Below are positions 40,516 through 49,985 of a stretch of 64,000 bases of DNA, in pieces. The notes below the pieces were generated by a model. The model was not told where the DNA came from, did not search any database, and worked only from the letters and a program-made list of their open reading frames with translations. This stretch comes from Fibrobacterota bacterium (GTDB taxonomy: Bacteria; Fibrobacterota; Fibrobacteria; UBA11236). The translations under genes were made by a program, and so were the position numbers. Location of the stretch: positions 1-64,000 of the forward strand of contig JAQBPO010000032.1 of NCBI GenBank assembly GCA_028287465.1, read 5' to 3'. Each line of letters opens with the position of its first letter. The first letter of the stretch is position 1.

Positions 40516-41780
40516 TGGCAGGGGGATCGCCACTCGCGCATTCGCGGATGGGGCTCCTTGCCTTCGCCTTGGCGTTATGGTCCGCCTATGTGCCCGCCCG
40601 GTCAGCCGGGCACGGTCCCTTCGCCGTCGCGGTTACGCCGTCGGAATTCGTCCCCACCACCATCATGTACCGAGGGGCAACGGTTTTCGGCACCGGCAAG
40701 CCGATTGTCGTCCGCTTCGTCCATAGCACGGCGGATTGGGGGAACCAGCTTTTCTTCATGGACCCGCGCACGGGCGGGGAGAAGCCCTTGATCCTGTACC
40801 GCGGCAGCGGCCTGGGGAACAAATGCCCGGATAGCGGAAGTATGCAGGCGAACCTCGGGATCTACGATTCGACCGAGGAAGCGGTTTTCATGCTCCGTAG
40901 CGTCTCAAGCGACTTCGCGGGCCAGTACTGCACGGGCGAGGCCTGCGGGCCGCGCTATACCGGCCTCAACGATCCCATCCTGAGCCGGTTCCATTCCCGG
41001 GGGGAATTCGGGCACATGGCGGGGCATATCTGGGCCGAAGCGAACCGCATCACCAAAGAGCAGGCCGATTCCCTCGGTCCGCCTTGCCCCGGAAGGCCGC
41101 GTTCGCCCGGCGAGGAAGGCATCCTGTTCTCGTTCAACGACGGGGCCAACGGCACTTTCGGCGACCTCGTGATCCTGGTGACGGGCGTTTACATGGACGT
41201 GGAGCGGGACGGCCTTCCCCGGCTCCCGGCGGATACCGTCGTTGTCCCCGGACCGATACCGGCCCGCTGCGGCATTGAAGCCGTCGCCGGAGGCGTGGCC
41301 CGGGGCGAACCGTTCATGCCGCAGCCCATGGAGCGGCCGGTTTCGGCCATCCTTCCCCGGCCAAGCCCTCGCCATCCGCGCATTTTCATGGACCAGGCCT
41401 GGCGCCGTGAGGACGGCCACCGGCCCGATGAAACCCATTTCCCGAACGGGCCGGACATCGAAGTCACCACCCCGGGACCCTTCGAATTCAACCTGGGATT
41501 CTTCACCACCCAGGGCGAATTCGTGAACCGGGCCCGTGGAGTCGTGACTGCCGAAATGCTCGGGAGCATCGGTGCCGGGAAGGATGGGCGGCGTTCCATC
41601 TCCCTGATGTGGTACCCCGTGAGCGAAAAGGGGAACATCGCTTCCACGGGATCCTTCGTCGTCCGCGGCTGGCTGCGTACCATACCGAATGCGTTGCCCT
41701 CGGAGCCCGGGCATGCCTCCGCGTCATGCCCCGAAGATCGCGCCAACCTTCTCTCCACCTTCGGATTCATCCGTCGTTAG
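40515..41780 (+). CDS. Secreted protein of unknown function, third gene of the cassette
   Basis: This is a 421-residue protein whose start overlaps the lipoprotein stop (TGATG). A signal peptide is plausible (MGLLAFALALWSAYVPARS). A middle segment, GILFSFNDGANGTFGDLVIL, recalls DUF4114-type domains, which carry acidic repeats near a GD-x-N/D core, but the match is weak. Several Cys (CPDSGS, YCTGEACG, PPCPGRPR, ASCPEDR) suggest disulphides in an exported protein. It is probably surface-exposed together with the lipoprotein. No function is claimed. Confidence 0.65.
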   Translation: MAGGSPLAHSRMGLLAFALALWSAYVPARSAGHGPFAVAVTPSEFVPTTIMYRGATVFGTGKPIVVRFVHSTADWGNQLFFMDPRTGGEKPLILYRGSGLGNKCPDSGSMQANLGIYDSTEEAVFMLRSVSSDFAGQYCTGEACGPRYTGLNDPILSRFHSRGEFGHMAGHIWAEANRITKEQADSLGPPCPGRPRSPGEEGILFSFNDGANGTFGDLVILVTGVYMDVERDGLPRLPADTVVVPGPIPARCGIEAVAGGVARGEPFMPQPMERPVSAILPRPSPRHPRIFMDQAWRREDGHRPDETHFPNGPDIEVTTPGPFEFNLGFFTTQGEFVNRARGVVTAEMLGSIGAGKDGRRSISLMWYPVSEKGNIASTGSFVVRGWLRTIPNALPSEPGHASASCPEDRANLLSTFGFIRR

Positions 41781-41946
41781 GTCCAAGGTGTATTCTCCGG
41801 GAATACGCTCTTTCCGGGAAGAGGCGGCCGCAGGCCCTTCATCCGCGATATCTTGAGGGCAGGAGGGCGGCCGCCACCAAAACTCCGCGCAACGGCATCC
41901 ACGGCGGCGCCCCCGGCATTCACGTTCATTAAGGGTCGAATGAATC

Positions 41947-41998
41947 GGCCGGTCGCCAGACTGTAAAGAGTGGGGAATTTACACCTGGCTGGCCGGCC
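41947..41998. terminator. Strong hairpin between convergent genes (possible bidirectional terminator)
   Basis: GGCCGGTCGCCAG at 41947-41959 pairs with CTGGCTGGCCGGCC at 41985-41998, and TGTAAA pairs with TTTACA inside the loop. It lies between the 3' ends of the cassette's third gene and lpxD. No T tract follows on either strand, so it may instead stabilise 3' ends. Confidence 0.55.
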
Positions 41999-42020
41999 CC
42001 ATTAATAGTCCCGGGAACCG

Positions 42021-43121
42021 TCAATCCTCCCGGGTACCCTCCGAACGCTTCGCCTTAATCCACTGCCGACGCCACTCCCGTATCGGCATAGCGGGAAACC
42101 CCGCCACCGTGGCCCCATCGGGGAAATCCTTGGTCACGCCCGAACAGGCCGCAACCGAAACATCGTCACCCAAGCGCAGATGGCCGTCCACGCTCGAGGC
42201 CCCGCCCATGCGCAAACGATGCCCGGCCACCGTCGATCCCGCGATACCGGACTGGGAAGCGAGCAGGCAACCATCCCCTAGCCGGACATTATGGGCGATT
42301 TGCACATGACTGTCCAGCTTGCACCCCCGGCCCAGAATGGTTGGATGCAGAACGCCCGCCGCGATCACGGTCTGGGCCCCGATCCAGCAATCGTCCCCGA
42401 TTTCCACGCCAGCCGGGTGGGGCATGGCAAGAAGTTCAGGCCTGTTTCCCGCCATCGGGAATCGGGGGTAGAATCCGAACCCGGCGCAGCCGATCACGGC
42501 GCCCGCCTGGACCACGCAATTCCTGCCGATGCGGCAATGTTCCTGGATGACCGCATTCGGGCCGATGACCGTTCCCGAACCGATGAACGACCCCTTGCCG
42601 ATATAGGCTCCCGCACCGACCGTCACGTCCCCTTCCAGGCAGCCTTCGACCACGGCCCCTGGAGCGATTCGGTTCCCGGAACCGGAAGCATAGGGCGCCT
42701 CGCGGAGGATCCGGCTTTCCAAGGCGGTCAGGACGGCGGCCATGGCCGCAGGCAGGGAATGGACGCGTATGACAGGGGCGGAGGACCCATTGCCGGGACC
42801 CGAACCCGGCTCGATAGCGGGTTCCGCAACCACCAGGGCGGCCCGCATGGAGGCGCGTACGCGTAAGGGGACCCTTGGACCCAGGAAGGTCAGGGAATCC
42901 GGGCCGGAGAGATCGGGAGGGTCGATGGCGGAGAGGCGGAGCCGGGAAAGGTCTTGGAGGCCGGCGGAGTGTGAAGATTCGGGGGACCCGGATCCGGGCG
43001 CCAGAAAGGGACTGCAGATCCGGAGGATGTCGGCGGCGCTGATGGAATCAGGCGCCGACCATCCGGGTTCCGCATCGGCCGCTTGGTTTGCGGCAGGGAG
43101 CCGCAAGGCGGCGAAACGCAA
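42021..43121 (-). CDS. lpxD: UDP-3-O-(3-hydroxyacyl)glucosamine N-acyltransferase
   Basis: This is a 366-residue acyltransferase for the third step of lipid A synthesis. The N-terminal uridine-binding domain (about 1-140) is divergent and Ser/Pro/Gly-rich. The left-handed beta-helix is clear: GAYIGKGSFIGSGTVIGPNA, AVIGCAGFGFYPRF and the catalytic His in SHVQIAHNVRLGDG. The start is a TTG two bases after the skp stop. Order bamA-skp-lpxD is the classic proteobacterial arrangement, but lpxA/fabZ are displaced to 36.4-37.7 kb by the cassette. Confidence 0.93.
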   Translation of the reverse strand: MRFAALRLPAANQAADAEPGWSAPDSISAADILRICSPFLAPGSGSPESSHSAGLQDLSRLRLSAIDPPDLSGPDSLTFLGPRVPLRVRASMRAALVVAEPAIEPGSGPGNGSSAPVIRVHSLPAAMAAVLTALESRILREAPYASGSGNRIAPGAVVEGCLEGDVTVGAGAYIGKGSFIGSGTVIGPNAVIQEHCRIGRNCVVQAGAVIGCAGFGFYPRFPMAGNRPELLAMPHPAGVEIGDDCWIGAQTVIAAGVLHPTILGRGCKLDSHVQIAHNVRLGDGCLLASQSGIAGSTVAGHRLRMGGASSVDGHLRLGDDVSVAACSGVTKDFPDGATVAGFPAMPIREWRRQWIKAKRSEGTRED

Positions 43122-43123
43122 GC

Positions 43124-43639
43124 CTATTTGGCCTCTTTGTTCAAGACGTCGATGACCTTCTGGGTCAGGTCATTGTCCTTTTTCCAGAAGACCACGGCGC
43201 CGGCGGCGCGATCGAAGACCATGTCATAGCCCTCCTGGTTGGCCACGTCCTGGATGGTCTTCTTGATCTTGGTGATGATGGGGCCGGAGAACTCCTCGTT
43301 CTTCTGGAACAGGGCGCCGTCCTTGCCGTAAATCTGCTGGACGAACTGCTCGTATTCGCTCTTCTTCTTGAGGAAGTCCGCCTCCATCTCCTTCTTCTTC
43401 TCTTCGCTGAGCATCAGGGACTGCTTCTCCAGCTTGTCCTTAAGCTCCATCAGGGACTTCTGCTTGGTGGCGGCGTCCTGCTCCCACTTCTGGACCTGCT
43501 TGTCGTATTCCTTCTGGGCCTTCTTGGTATCCGCGTATTTGTCGAATACCAGTTTCGAGTCCACGTGCGCGATCTTCAGGTCGGCGGGATAAGCCATCCC
43601 GGCCAACAGAAGACCCAACGCCAATACCAACTTGTTCAT
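43124..43639 (-). CDS. skp: OmpH/Skp-family periplasmic chaperone
   Basis: This is a 171-residue protein. Signal peptide (LVLALGLLLAGMAYPA) then IAHVDSKLVFDKYADTKKAQ, the conserved OmpH start. A long charged coiled coil (about 50-125) forms the tentacles, and the C-terminal strand-helix part (YDMVFDRAAGAVVFW) completes the trimer core. It carries unfolded outer-membrane proteins to BamA. Two ATGs in tandem follow AAGGAGGA; the second (43639) has the better spacing. It sits between bamA and lpxD. Confidence 0.95.
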   Translation of the reverse strand: MNKLVLALGLLLAGMAYPADLKIAHVDSKLVFDKYADTKKAQKEYDKQVQKWEQDAATKQKSLMELKDKLEKQSLMLSEEKKKEMEADFLKKKSEYEQFVQQIYGKDGALFQKNEEFSGPIITKIKKTIQDVANQEGYDMVFDRAAGAVVFWKKDNDLTQKVIDVLNKEAK

Positions 43640-43648
43640 CATTCCTCC

Positions 43649-46045
43649 TTAAAATCCCTGCTCGATTACGAAATTGACCGTGGGCGATTTGCCGATTTTC
43701 TGCCTGCGCTGACCGTCATAGGTCTCGAGATCATCCAAGGGCCAGCCGAAGTCGAAGCCCATGCCGAAGGGCGCCACCAGGGGTATGACCAGGCGGAAGC
43801 CGAAGCCCAGATCCCGGCGCAGGTCGGAGAAGTCGATTTCCTCCCATGGATCCGGCACCGCGTCCTTGGAAATCGGATTGTAATAACCCTGACCCAGATT
43901 GGGGTCGTACTTGGACAGGTTGCCGAACACGTTGCCGACATCGTAGAAGCCGAGCAGGTAGAAGGTGTTCTCGACCACGGGATAGGTGAGTTCGGTGACG
44001 AAGGAGAAATAGCTGCGGCCGATGCGGGCGCTGCCGATGCTGCCCGGGTCGTAGCCGCGCATTTTGCCCTGGTAGCCGAGCACGCCGCCCATCTGGAACA
44101 GGTCATAGCTCTGGATATTGCCGCCCAGGAGCATGCCGAACTCCGTGGACACGCCGAGCACCAGCTTCTGGATGGTCGGGAACCACCAGTTCACCTTGCT
44201 CTCGATCTGGTGATAATCGAAATCCCCGCCCAGCTGTCCGCCCACGCGGCTGTAGGTCAAGCGGTACAGCGAGCCTTCCGAGGGGAAGAAGGGCAGATTC
44301 TTATCGTCGCGGGTCAAGGTCAGGTGGAGGGAGGACTCAAGGCCGGACGGGATGATGAGGGAATTCTTGTTGCTGGTGATGCCGTTGTCGTTCTCGGTCA
44401 GGTTGTAGCTGCCGCTGACGGTGAAGTAATCGTCCGGCCAGGTGAGGCGGCGGCCCAGGTTGAGTCGCAGGCCATAGCGGGTATAATCATGATCGACGTC
44501 CCGTAGCGCCTTCTGGAAGCTGTAGAAGACGCTTCCGCCCACCAGGGTCGGGGTGTCGAGGAACCAAGGCTCCGTGAAGCCAACGGATCCCAGCTTCTTG
44601 TTGGGACCGTATTCCAGGCTGAAGTCCGCCCTCTGGCCGTTGCCGAGGAAGTTGGGGATTTGCAGGCCCACCGTGCCCACCAGCTGATCGCGCTGGCTGT
44701 AGGCCAGGCCGGCCGAAACCGTTCCCGTCCCCGCCGATTTCTCCGAGACCTTCATCACCAGGTTCACGTCGCTGGCATCGCCGTCCTTGACCTGCTCGAT
44801 ATTGGGCTCGACATTGTCGAAGAAGGCCAGCTGCATGATGTCGCGCTGGGCGCGCATGATCAGGGACTGGCGGAAGATGTCGCCCGGGAAGAGCTTGATT
44901 TCCCGGCGGATGACCTTGTCCTTGGTCTTGGTATTGCCCCGGATGTCCACCAGGTGGATATGGGCGATGCTGTTTTCCTTGATGGTGAAGGTCACGTCGA
45001 CCACGGTATCCTGGTAGGAGAACTGGTCCTGCATGTCCATGAACAGGTAACCCTCTTCACGGTACAGCGATTGCACCTGGAACTTCGTGGCCTCGTATTT
45101 CTTGATATTGAAGATTTCGCCGGAATCCAACAGGACCTGGGCTTTCAGGGCGGCGTCCTCGATGATATTGTTGTGGATGAAGGTGGCCTTGCCGAAGCGG
45201 TAGCGCTTGCCTTCCGTCACGTTGACCCGGATGTCCATATGACGCTTGTCGGGGCTGTAATTGATCTTGTCCCCGGTCACCGCCGCATCCAGGTACCCCA
45301 GCTCACGGTAGTAATCCACCAGGGAATCCAGGCCCAGGCGGTATTCGTCCTCTTTGAAGTCCCCATCGCGCCACCAACGGTCTTCCTTGGTGGGGAGCTT
45401 CTTGCGGAGCAGCTTGTCCTTCACATGACGGTTGCCCGCGAAGGTCACATAACGGACCTGGACCTTTTTCCCCTCTTCGATATTGAAGGTGACGGTCTTG
45501 CGGCCGGTCTCGGGTTCCAGGCCCTCTTCCACGTCCACCTTGGCGAGCAGGTAGCCCTTGTTATGGTAATGGTCCAGGATTTTCTGGCGGTTGCGCTCCA
45601 CGGCGCTCCGCGAATAGACCTGGCCGTCCAGGAGGTCCATGGCCTCCTTGAGGTCGTCCTTCTTGATTTTGTCGTTGCCCTTGATTTCCGCCCGGGCCAA
45701 GGTGGGGAGCTCCGAAACCACGAAGGTTAGGACGGCGCCCTCGACCGAATCCGGGTAGTCGATGTCCACCTTGATGTCCGAAAAAAGGGCCAACTTGTTC
45801 AAGGCCTGGATCGAGGACTGGACCTTCTGGCGGAGGACGGGGGGAAGGTATTCTTCGCCCTTCTCGACCTGGATGGTGCGGATGACCAGGGACTTGTCCA
45901 CGGTCTTATTGCCTTCCAGGCGGATATCGGCGATCTTCACTTCCTTGACCGGGCTGCGGAAGCCGGGACCTGCGAGCTGGGCCGAGGAAAGGGAGACCGT
46001 AAGGACTAGGAGCAAAAGCGCGAAACTAGGTTTCAAAATGGTCAA
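43649..46045 (-). CDS. bamA: Outer-membrane protein assembly factor BamA
   Basis: The protein is about 798 residues, normal for BamA. Signal peptide (FALLLLVLTVSLSSAQ), five POTRA domains (for example VKIADIRLEGNKTVDKSLVI and VRYVTFAGNRHVKDKLLRKK), then a 16-strand barrel. The lid-loop motif is changed to GKMRGYDPGSIG, keeping the Arg-Gly. The last residues NFVIEQGF end in Phe as expected. The frame extends to 46162, but a likely -10 box (TATATT, 46079-46074) lies between, so a TTG at 46045 with GGAAGG before it is preferred. It inserts outer-membrane barrels, including several in this window. Confidence 0.95.
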   Translation of the reverse strand: MTILKPSFALLLLVLTVSLSSAQLAGPGFRSPVKEVKIADIRLEGNKTVDKSLVIRTIQVEKGEEYLPPVLRQKVQSSIQALNKLALFSDIKVDIDYPDSVEGAVLTFVVSELPTLARAEIKGNDKIKKDDLKEAMDLLDGQVYSRSAVERNRQKILDHYHNKGYLLAKVDVEEGLEPETGRKTVTFNIEEGKKVQVRYVTFAGNRHVKDKLLRKKLPTKEDRWWRDGDFKEDEYRLGLDSLVDYYRELGYLDAAVTGDKINYSPDKRHMDIRVNVTEGKRYRFGKATFIHNNIIEDAALKAQVLLDSGEIFNIKKYEATKFQVQSLYREEGYLFMDMQDQFSYQDTVVDVTFTIKENSIAHIHLVDIRGNTKTKDKVIRREIKLFPGDIFRQSLIMRAQRDIMQLAFFDNVEPNIEQVKDGDASDVNLVMKVSEKSAGTGTVSAGLAYSQRDQLVGTVGLQIPNFLGNGQRADFSLEYGPNKKLGSVGFTEPWFLDTPTLVGGSVFYSFQKALRDVDHDYTRYGLRLNLGRRLTWPDDYFTVSGSYNLTENDNGITSNKNSLIIPSGLESSLHLTLTRDDKNLPFFPSEGSLYRLTYSRVGGQLGGDFDYHQIESKVNWWFPTIQKLVLGVSTEFGMLLGGNIQSYDLFQMGGVLGYQGKMRGYDPGSIGSARIGRSYFSFVTELTYPVVENTFYLLGFYDVGNVFGNLSKYDPNLGQGYYNPISKDAVPDPWEEIDFSDLRRDLGFGFRLVIPLVAPFGMGFDFGWPLDDLETYDGQRRQKIGKSPTVNFVIEQGF

Positions 46046-46227
46046 AACGCCTTCCCGGTTGGAAACCGCAGACAATATAGATAAAAGGCTGAAATATGAG
46101 TCGTTATGAGGGTGAAACCCAGTACTCCGTAGAGTCACGTTTGTGTCACTGTCCGGCACCATGGAATACGGCGCCGACGTTTTGGGATGAACCGCATTGG
46201 GCCGATGGACTTTTTCGGGAGGATATG

Positions 46228-46258
46228 AAAAAGGCGCCGGGGTTGAGCCCGGCGCCTT
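46228..46258 (-). terminator. Rho-independent terminator of clpC
   Basis: On the minus strand GGCGCCGGG (46256-46248) pairs with CCCGGCGCC (46241-46233) and is followed by TTTTT (46232-46228). It lies about 40 bases after the clpC stop and ends the leftward prfB-to-clpC run before bamA. Confidence 0.9.
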
Positions 46259-46296
46259 ATGGATAGTTGGTATACCTTTGTACGGTAGAGGCTTTC

Positions 46297-48801
46297 CTAC
46301 TCCCCCTTGACCTCGGTAGGCGCGGCTTCCTTGTCGTCCTTCTTCGCCGCCGCGGCGGGCTTGGTGGAAGCGCCTGGCGTGAAGGTCAACTGGTCGCCCT
46401 TGCGGCCGACCTTGAGGATGGAGTTGTCGGTGATCTTCCCGCGCAGGATTTCCTCCGCAAGCGGATCCTCGATGAGCTTCTGGATTGCCCGACGGAGCGG
46501 ACGCGCGCCCAACTGAGGGTCGAAGCCCTTCTCCACGATGAGATCGCGGACCGAGTCCGAAATCTGGACCTTGATGTCGCGGGGCCCGAGGCGGCTTTCC
46601 AGCTCGGCCACCAGGATTTCCACGATGCGGCCCATATCCCGCTTTTCCAGGGCGCGGAACACGACCAGGTCGTCCAGGCGGTTCAGGAATTCCGGATTGA
46701 AGGACTTCTTCACCTCGTCACGGACCATCTTTTCCATGCGCTCGTATTCGGTGTCGAGGTCATCCTTGCCGAAGCCCAGGCCCACGCCCTTCTTGATATC
46801 CCTGGCGCCCAGATTCGACGTCATGATGATCAGGGTATTCTTGAAGTTCACCTTGCGTCCGTAGGAATCGGTCAGCTGGCCGTCGTCGAGGATCTGCAGC
46901 AGGATGTTGAACACGTCCGGATGCGCCTTCTCGATTTCGTCCAGCAGGATCACGGAATAAGGCTTCTTGCGCACCTTCTCCGTGAGCTGGCCGCCTTCTT
47001 CATAGCCGACGTACCCCGGAGGCGCTCCCACCAGGCGGGACACGGCGAACTTCTCCATGTACTCGGACATGTCGATGCGGATCAAAGCGTCTTCGGTTTC
47101 GAACAGGAAGGCCGCCAGGGCTTTGACTAGTTCCGTCTTGCCCACGCCCGTAGGGCCCAGGAAGATGAAGCTGCCCATGGGACGCTTGGTCGAATGCACC
47201 CCCGAACGGGAGCGGCGGATGGCCTTGGAAATGACCTCGATGGCCTTGTCCTGGCCCACCACGCGCAGGTTCAATTCCTTTTCCATGTTCAGCAGGCGCT
47301 GGCTTTCCTGATTGGCCATCTTGGCCAAGGGGATGCCCGTCATCTTGGCGACGACTTCCTGGATGGCTTCTTCGTCCACGATCAGGCGCTCTTCGCGCTT
47401 CTGCTCGCGCCACTTCTTGCGCATCTCTTCCAGTTCCGCCTTGAGGCTTTCCTGGGTATCGCGCAGGGAGGCGGCGGTCTCGTAATCCTGGTTCTCGACC
47501 GAGGCTTCCTTCTCCTTCACCACGGCTTCCAGCTCGAGTTCCTTGTTTCGGAGCTCAGGCGGGATGGAAAGGCTGGCGAGGCGCACGCGCGCTCCGGCCT
47601 CATCGATGATGTCGATGGCCTTGTCCGGCATGAAGCGATCGGAAAGGTACCGGTCCGATAGGCGAACGGACGCTTCCAGCGCGGGCTCGGTGTAGGTCAC
47701 CTTGTGATGGGCCTCGTACTTGGTCCGCAGGCCCTTGATGATCTGCAAGGTCTCCGTGAGTGAGGGCGGATCGACCAGGATGGTCTGGAACCGGCGCTCG
47801 AGGGCTCCGTCCTTTTCGATGTACTTGCGGTACTCGTCCAGGGTGGTGGCGCCGATGCACTGGAACTCGCCGCGGGACAGGGCGGGCTTGAAGATGTTGG
47901 ACGCGTCCAGGGATCCTTCGGAACCGCCGGCGCCGACGATGGTGTGCAACTCATCGATGAAGATGATGACGTTATCGTTCTTCTGCAGCTCGGTCATCAG
48001 GGACTTCAGGCGTTCCTCGAACTGGCCGCGGTACTTGGTCCCCGCCACGATGCTGCCCATGTCCAGGGTCACGACGCGCTTGTTCTCCAGGATTTCCGGG
48101 ATGTTGCGCTCCACGATCTTCTGGGCCAGGCCTTCCACGATGGCGGTCTTGCCCACGCCGGGTTCGCCGATGAGGACCGGGTTGTTCTTCTTGCGGCGCG
48201 ACAGGATCTGGATGACGCGTTCGATTTCGGGTCCGCGTCCGATGATGGGATCCAATTGGTTCTGGCGGGCCAGCTCGGTGAGGTCCCGGCCGAAATGATC
48301 CAGGAACGGGGTCTTGGACTTCTTGCGCGAGCCGGCGAAGTCCGTGCCGCTCTGGGCATCGCCGCCGCGGAGCACGCGTTCGATCTCTTCCTTGACGCGC
48401 TCGTATTCCACGCCGATGCTGGCGAGGGCGTTGGCTGCCGCGGATTCATGGTCCTTCATCAGGGCAAGCAACAGATGCTCGGTGCCGATGTACTTGTGGC
48501 TCATCGAGCGCGCTTCCTGCGCGGCGATCTCGAGCACCTTCTTCGCGCGGGGCGTGAAGGGGATCATCTGGCCGATGGTCATCATCCCGCCCGAGGACGA
48601 GATGGACTTCTCGATGTTACGTGCCAGATCGTCGAGATCGATCCCGAGATTCTTGAGTACGGCGACAGCCACCCCGTCGCCTTCGCGGATGAGGCCGAGC
48701 AGCAGATGTTCCGTGCCCACGTAGTCATTGCCGAGCCGCACGGATTCCTCACGCGCCAGCTGCATGACCTTCTTTACTCTATCCGTAAACATGCCGTTCA
48801 T
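46297..48801 (-). CDS. clpC: ATP-dependent Clp protease ATP-binding subunit ClpC
   Basis: This is an 834-residue Hsp100 unfoldase that feeds substrates to ClpP. Two N-terminal Clp repeats ([40 protein letters not shown]) lead to AAA1 ([15 protein letters not shown]). A middle UVR motif ([18 protein letters not shown]) marks ClpC rather than ClpB. AAA2 ([15 protein letters not shown]) and the C-terminal D2-small domain follow, then a short Lys/Ala/Glu tail. GGAG is seven bases before the ATG at 48801. It follows mcsB-like and mcsA-like genes, as in Gram-positive ctsR-mcsA-mcsB-clpC operons, but no ctsR is seen. It has its own candidate promoter. Confidence 0.97.
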   Translation of the reverse strand: MNGMFTDRVKKVMQLAREESVRLGNDYVGTEHLLLGLIREGDGVAVAVLKNLGIDLDDLARNIEKSISSSGGMMTIGQMIPFTPRAKKVLEIAAQEARSMSHKYIGTEHLLLALMKDHESAAANALASIGVEYERVKEEIERVLRGGDAQSGTDFAGSRKKSKTPFLDHFGRDLTELARQNQLDPIIGRGPEIERVIQILSRRKKNNPVLIGEPGVGKTAIVEGLAQKIVERNIPEILENKRVVTLDMGSIVAGTKYRGQFEERLKSLMTELQKNDNVIIFIDELHTIVGAGGSEGSLDASNIFKPALSRGEFQCIGATTLDEYRKYIEKDGALERRFQTILVDPPSLTETLQIIKGLRTKYEAHHKVTYTEPALEASVRLSDRYLSDRFMPDKAIDIIDEAGARVRLASLSIPPELRNKELELEAVVKEKEASVENQDYETAASLRDTQESLKAELEEMRKKWREQKREERLIVDEEAIQEVVAKMTGIPLAKMANQESQRLLNMEKELNLRVVGQDKAIEVISKAIRRSRSGVHSTKRPMGSFIFLGPTGVGKTELVKALAAFLFETEDALIRIDMSEYMEKFAVSRLVGAPPGYVGYEEGGQLTEKVRKKPYSVILLDEIEKAHPDVFNILLQILDDGQLTDSYGRKVNFKNTLIIMTSNLGARDIKKGVGLGFGKDDLDTEYERMEKMVRDEVKKSFNPEFLNRLDDLVVFRALEKRDMGRIVEILVAELESRLGPRDIKVQISDSVRDLIVEKGFDPQLGARPLRRAIQKLIEDPLAEEILRGKITDNSILKVGRKGDQLTFTPGASTKPAAAAKKDDKEAAPTEVKGE

Positions 48802-48848
48802 TTTTTTGCTCCGTTGAGCCGGACTATTCCGGCCCCATCTCATCCATT

Positions 48849-48881
48849 GGATAAAATACTTGTTATCCCCTAAAATCCCAA
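48849..48881 (-). promoter_or_regulatory. Candidate clpC promoter overlapped by an inverted repeat
   Basis: On the minus strand TTGGGA (48881-48876), a 17-base spacer and TATTTT (48858-48853) form a good sigma-70-type promoter just after the mcsB-like stop. An inverted repeat GGATAA-N8-TTATCC (48868-48849) covers the spacer end and the -10 box, as an operator would. A second repeat, GCCGGA-N4-TCCGGC (48833-48818), lies in the leader before the ribosome site. The sequence does not match the CtsR heptad repeat. Confidence 0.5.
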
Positions 48882-48884
48882 TCT

Positions 48885-49985
48885 TTAATGGATTTCTCCA
48901 CCGTGTTCATCCAGATAAGATCTTACAACATTCGAACGGGTGAAGTCCTCTTCTTCTTGAGACAATTCGCGGCCGGAACTTACCGAGAGGTGACCACTTC
49001 CCGCGGTTACGCGCAGTTCTTCCAGTATCACGGGGATTTGGGGGGCCAGGAATCCCAGTCCGGCTCCCAGGCGCGCCAAGGATCCCGCCGAAAGCAGGTC
49101 CGCATAAGCCAAGGGGCCGGGCCCGATAAGGTTGCGGAGCGATTGCCGGACCCGGGCCTCCAGCCTTTCGGGGTGCCTTTCCCGGCAACGGTTCCGGGCT
49201 TCGTATTCCAGGCGTAAAACGGGTTCCACGGCTTCAAGGAGCGCCACGTAAACCTCACGGGCGCTTTTACCGAGCCCCCCCCGGGATGCCAATCGGAATA
49301 GCCCCGCTTCGGCGGCACCGGGAGTGGCCGAATGGGGGGAATGGGAGCGGATGGGGAGGAAGACGGCGCCGACGGCCTGTAGGTAATTCCGGGCATGGGG
49401 CAATTGGCGCGAAAGGGCGAGGCCGGGCAGGTGGACGATCAACTCCACCGTCAGACCGGGCCCAATCCGGGAAGGGTCGGAGGCGAGGTATCCGAAGGCG
49501 GGAGTCCAAGACCATGGGGATCGGCCCGGGCCCTCTTCCGGAGACCGGTACTCGCGTTCGAATTCCCCGGGAGAAGGCGCGCCGGGAAGGATCCTCCCGA
49601 AAGTCGCATGTTCCACTTCGTTCACCAGAAGCCAGGAACCGCCGTCCGGCGAGGCGGCCAGGTATTTGAAGCCCCTTTTCCCCGGAAAGGAAATGGAGCG
49701 GACGGGCAGGATCTCCCGTTCCCGAAGCAAGCGGATGGCCCGCAACGGCAACTCCGCCAGGCGCCAGACGACCCGGCCTCCGCGCTTGGCGATCAGGTCG
49801 AGGGCCTTGTCGGCGGCGGCTTCGCAGGAATTGGGCGGAGCGGACACCACGAAGGGCAGGCCCGAGAAGTTGCGGTAGCAGAGCACGCGGGTCATGATGA
49901 CCGCAGGGGAAACATCCCCGCTACCCCCGGCGGACGCCCACCCGGCCCATGGCAGGGGGCGGGCGGCCAGTTCAGGCCAATCCAA
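48885..49985 (-). CDS. McsB-like ATP:guanido phosphotransferase homologue, active site degenerate
   Basis: This is a 366-residue protein, McsB length, starting at a TTG that overlaps the mcsA-like gene by 14 bases. Alignment by eye to McsB works end to end: RVLCYRNFSGLPF for the RIRLARNxxxxPF region, LLVNEVEHATFGRI for the NEEDHxR loop, and YLASDPSRIGPGLTVELIVH for the YLTSCPTNVGTGxRASVMMH loop. The catalytic Cys is replaced by Asp, the loop Args by Thr, and the NEED loop by NEVE. It is therefore probably a pseudokinase and may serve as an adaptor for ClpC. The family call is by position and motif order. ATG at 49895 is an alternative start. Confidence 0.8.
   Translation of the reverse strand: MDWPELAARPLPWAGWASAGGSGDVSPAVIMTRVLCYRNFSGLPFVVSAPPNSCEAAADKALDLIAKRGGRVVWRLAELPLRAIRLLREREILPVRSISFPGKRGFKYLAASPDGGSWLLVNEVEHATFGRILPGAPSPGEFEREYRSPEEGPGRSPWSWTPAFGYLASDPSRIGPGLTVELIVHLPGLALSRQLPHARNYLQAVGAVFLPIRSHSPHSATPGAAEAGLFRLASRGGLGKSAREVYVALLEAVEPVLRLEYEARNRCRERHPERLEARVRQSLRNLIGPGPLAYADLLSAGSLARLGAGLGFLAPQIPVILEELRVTAGSGHLSVSSGRELSQEEEDFTRSNVVRSYLDEHGGEIH

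Noticed and set aside
36368-46045. The lpx-bam region as a horizontally acquired island.
   Set aside because: Base composition and codon use match the flanks, and no integrase, transposase, tRNA or direct-repeat boundary is visible. Only the three-gene cassette inside it remains a candidate for insertion.
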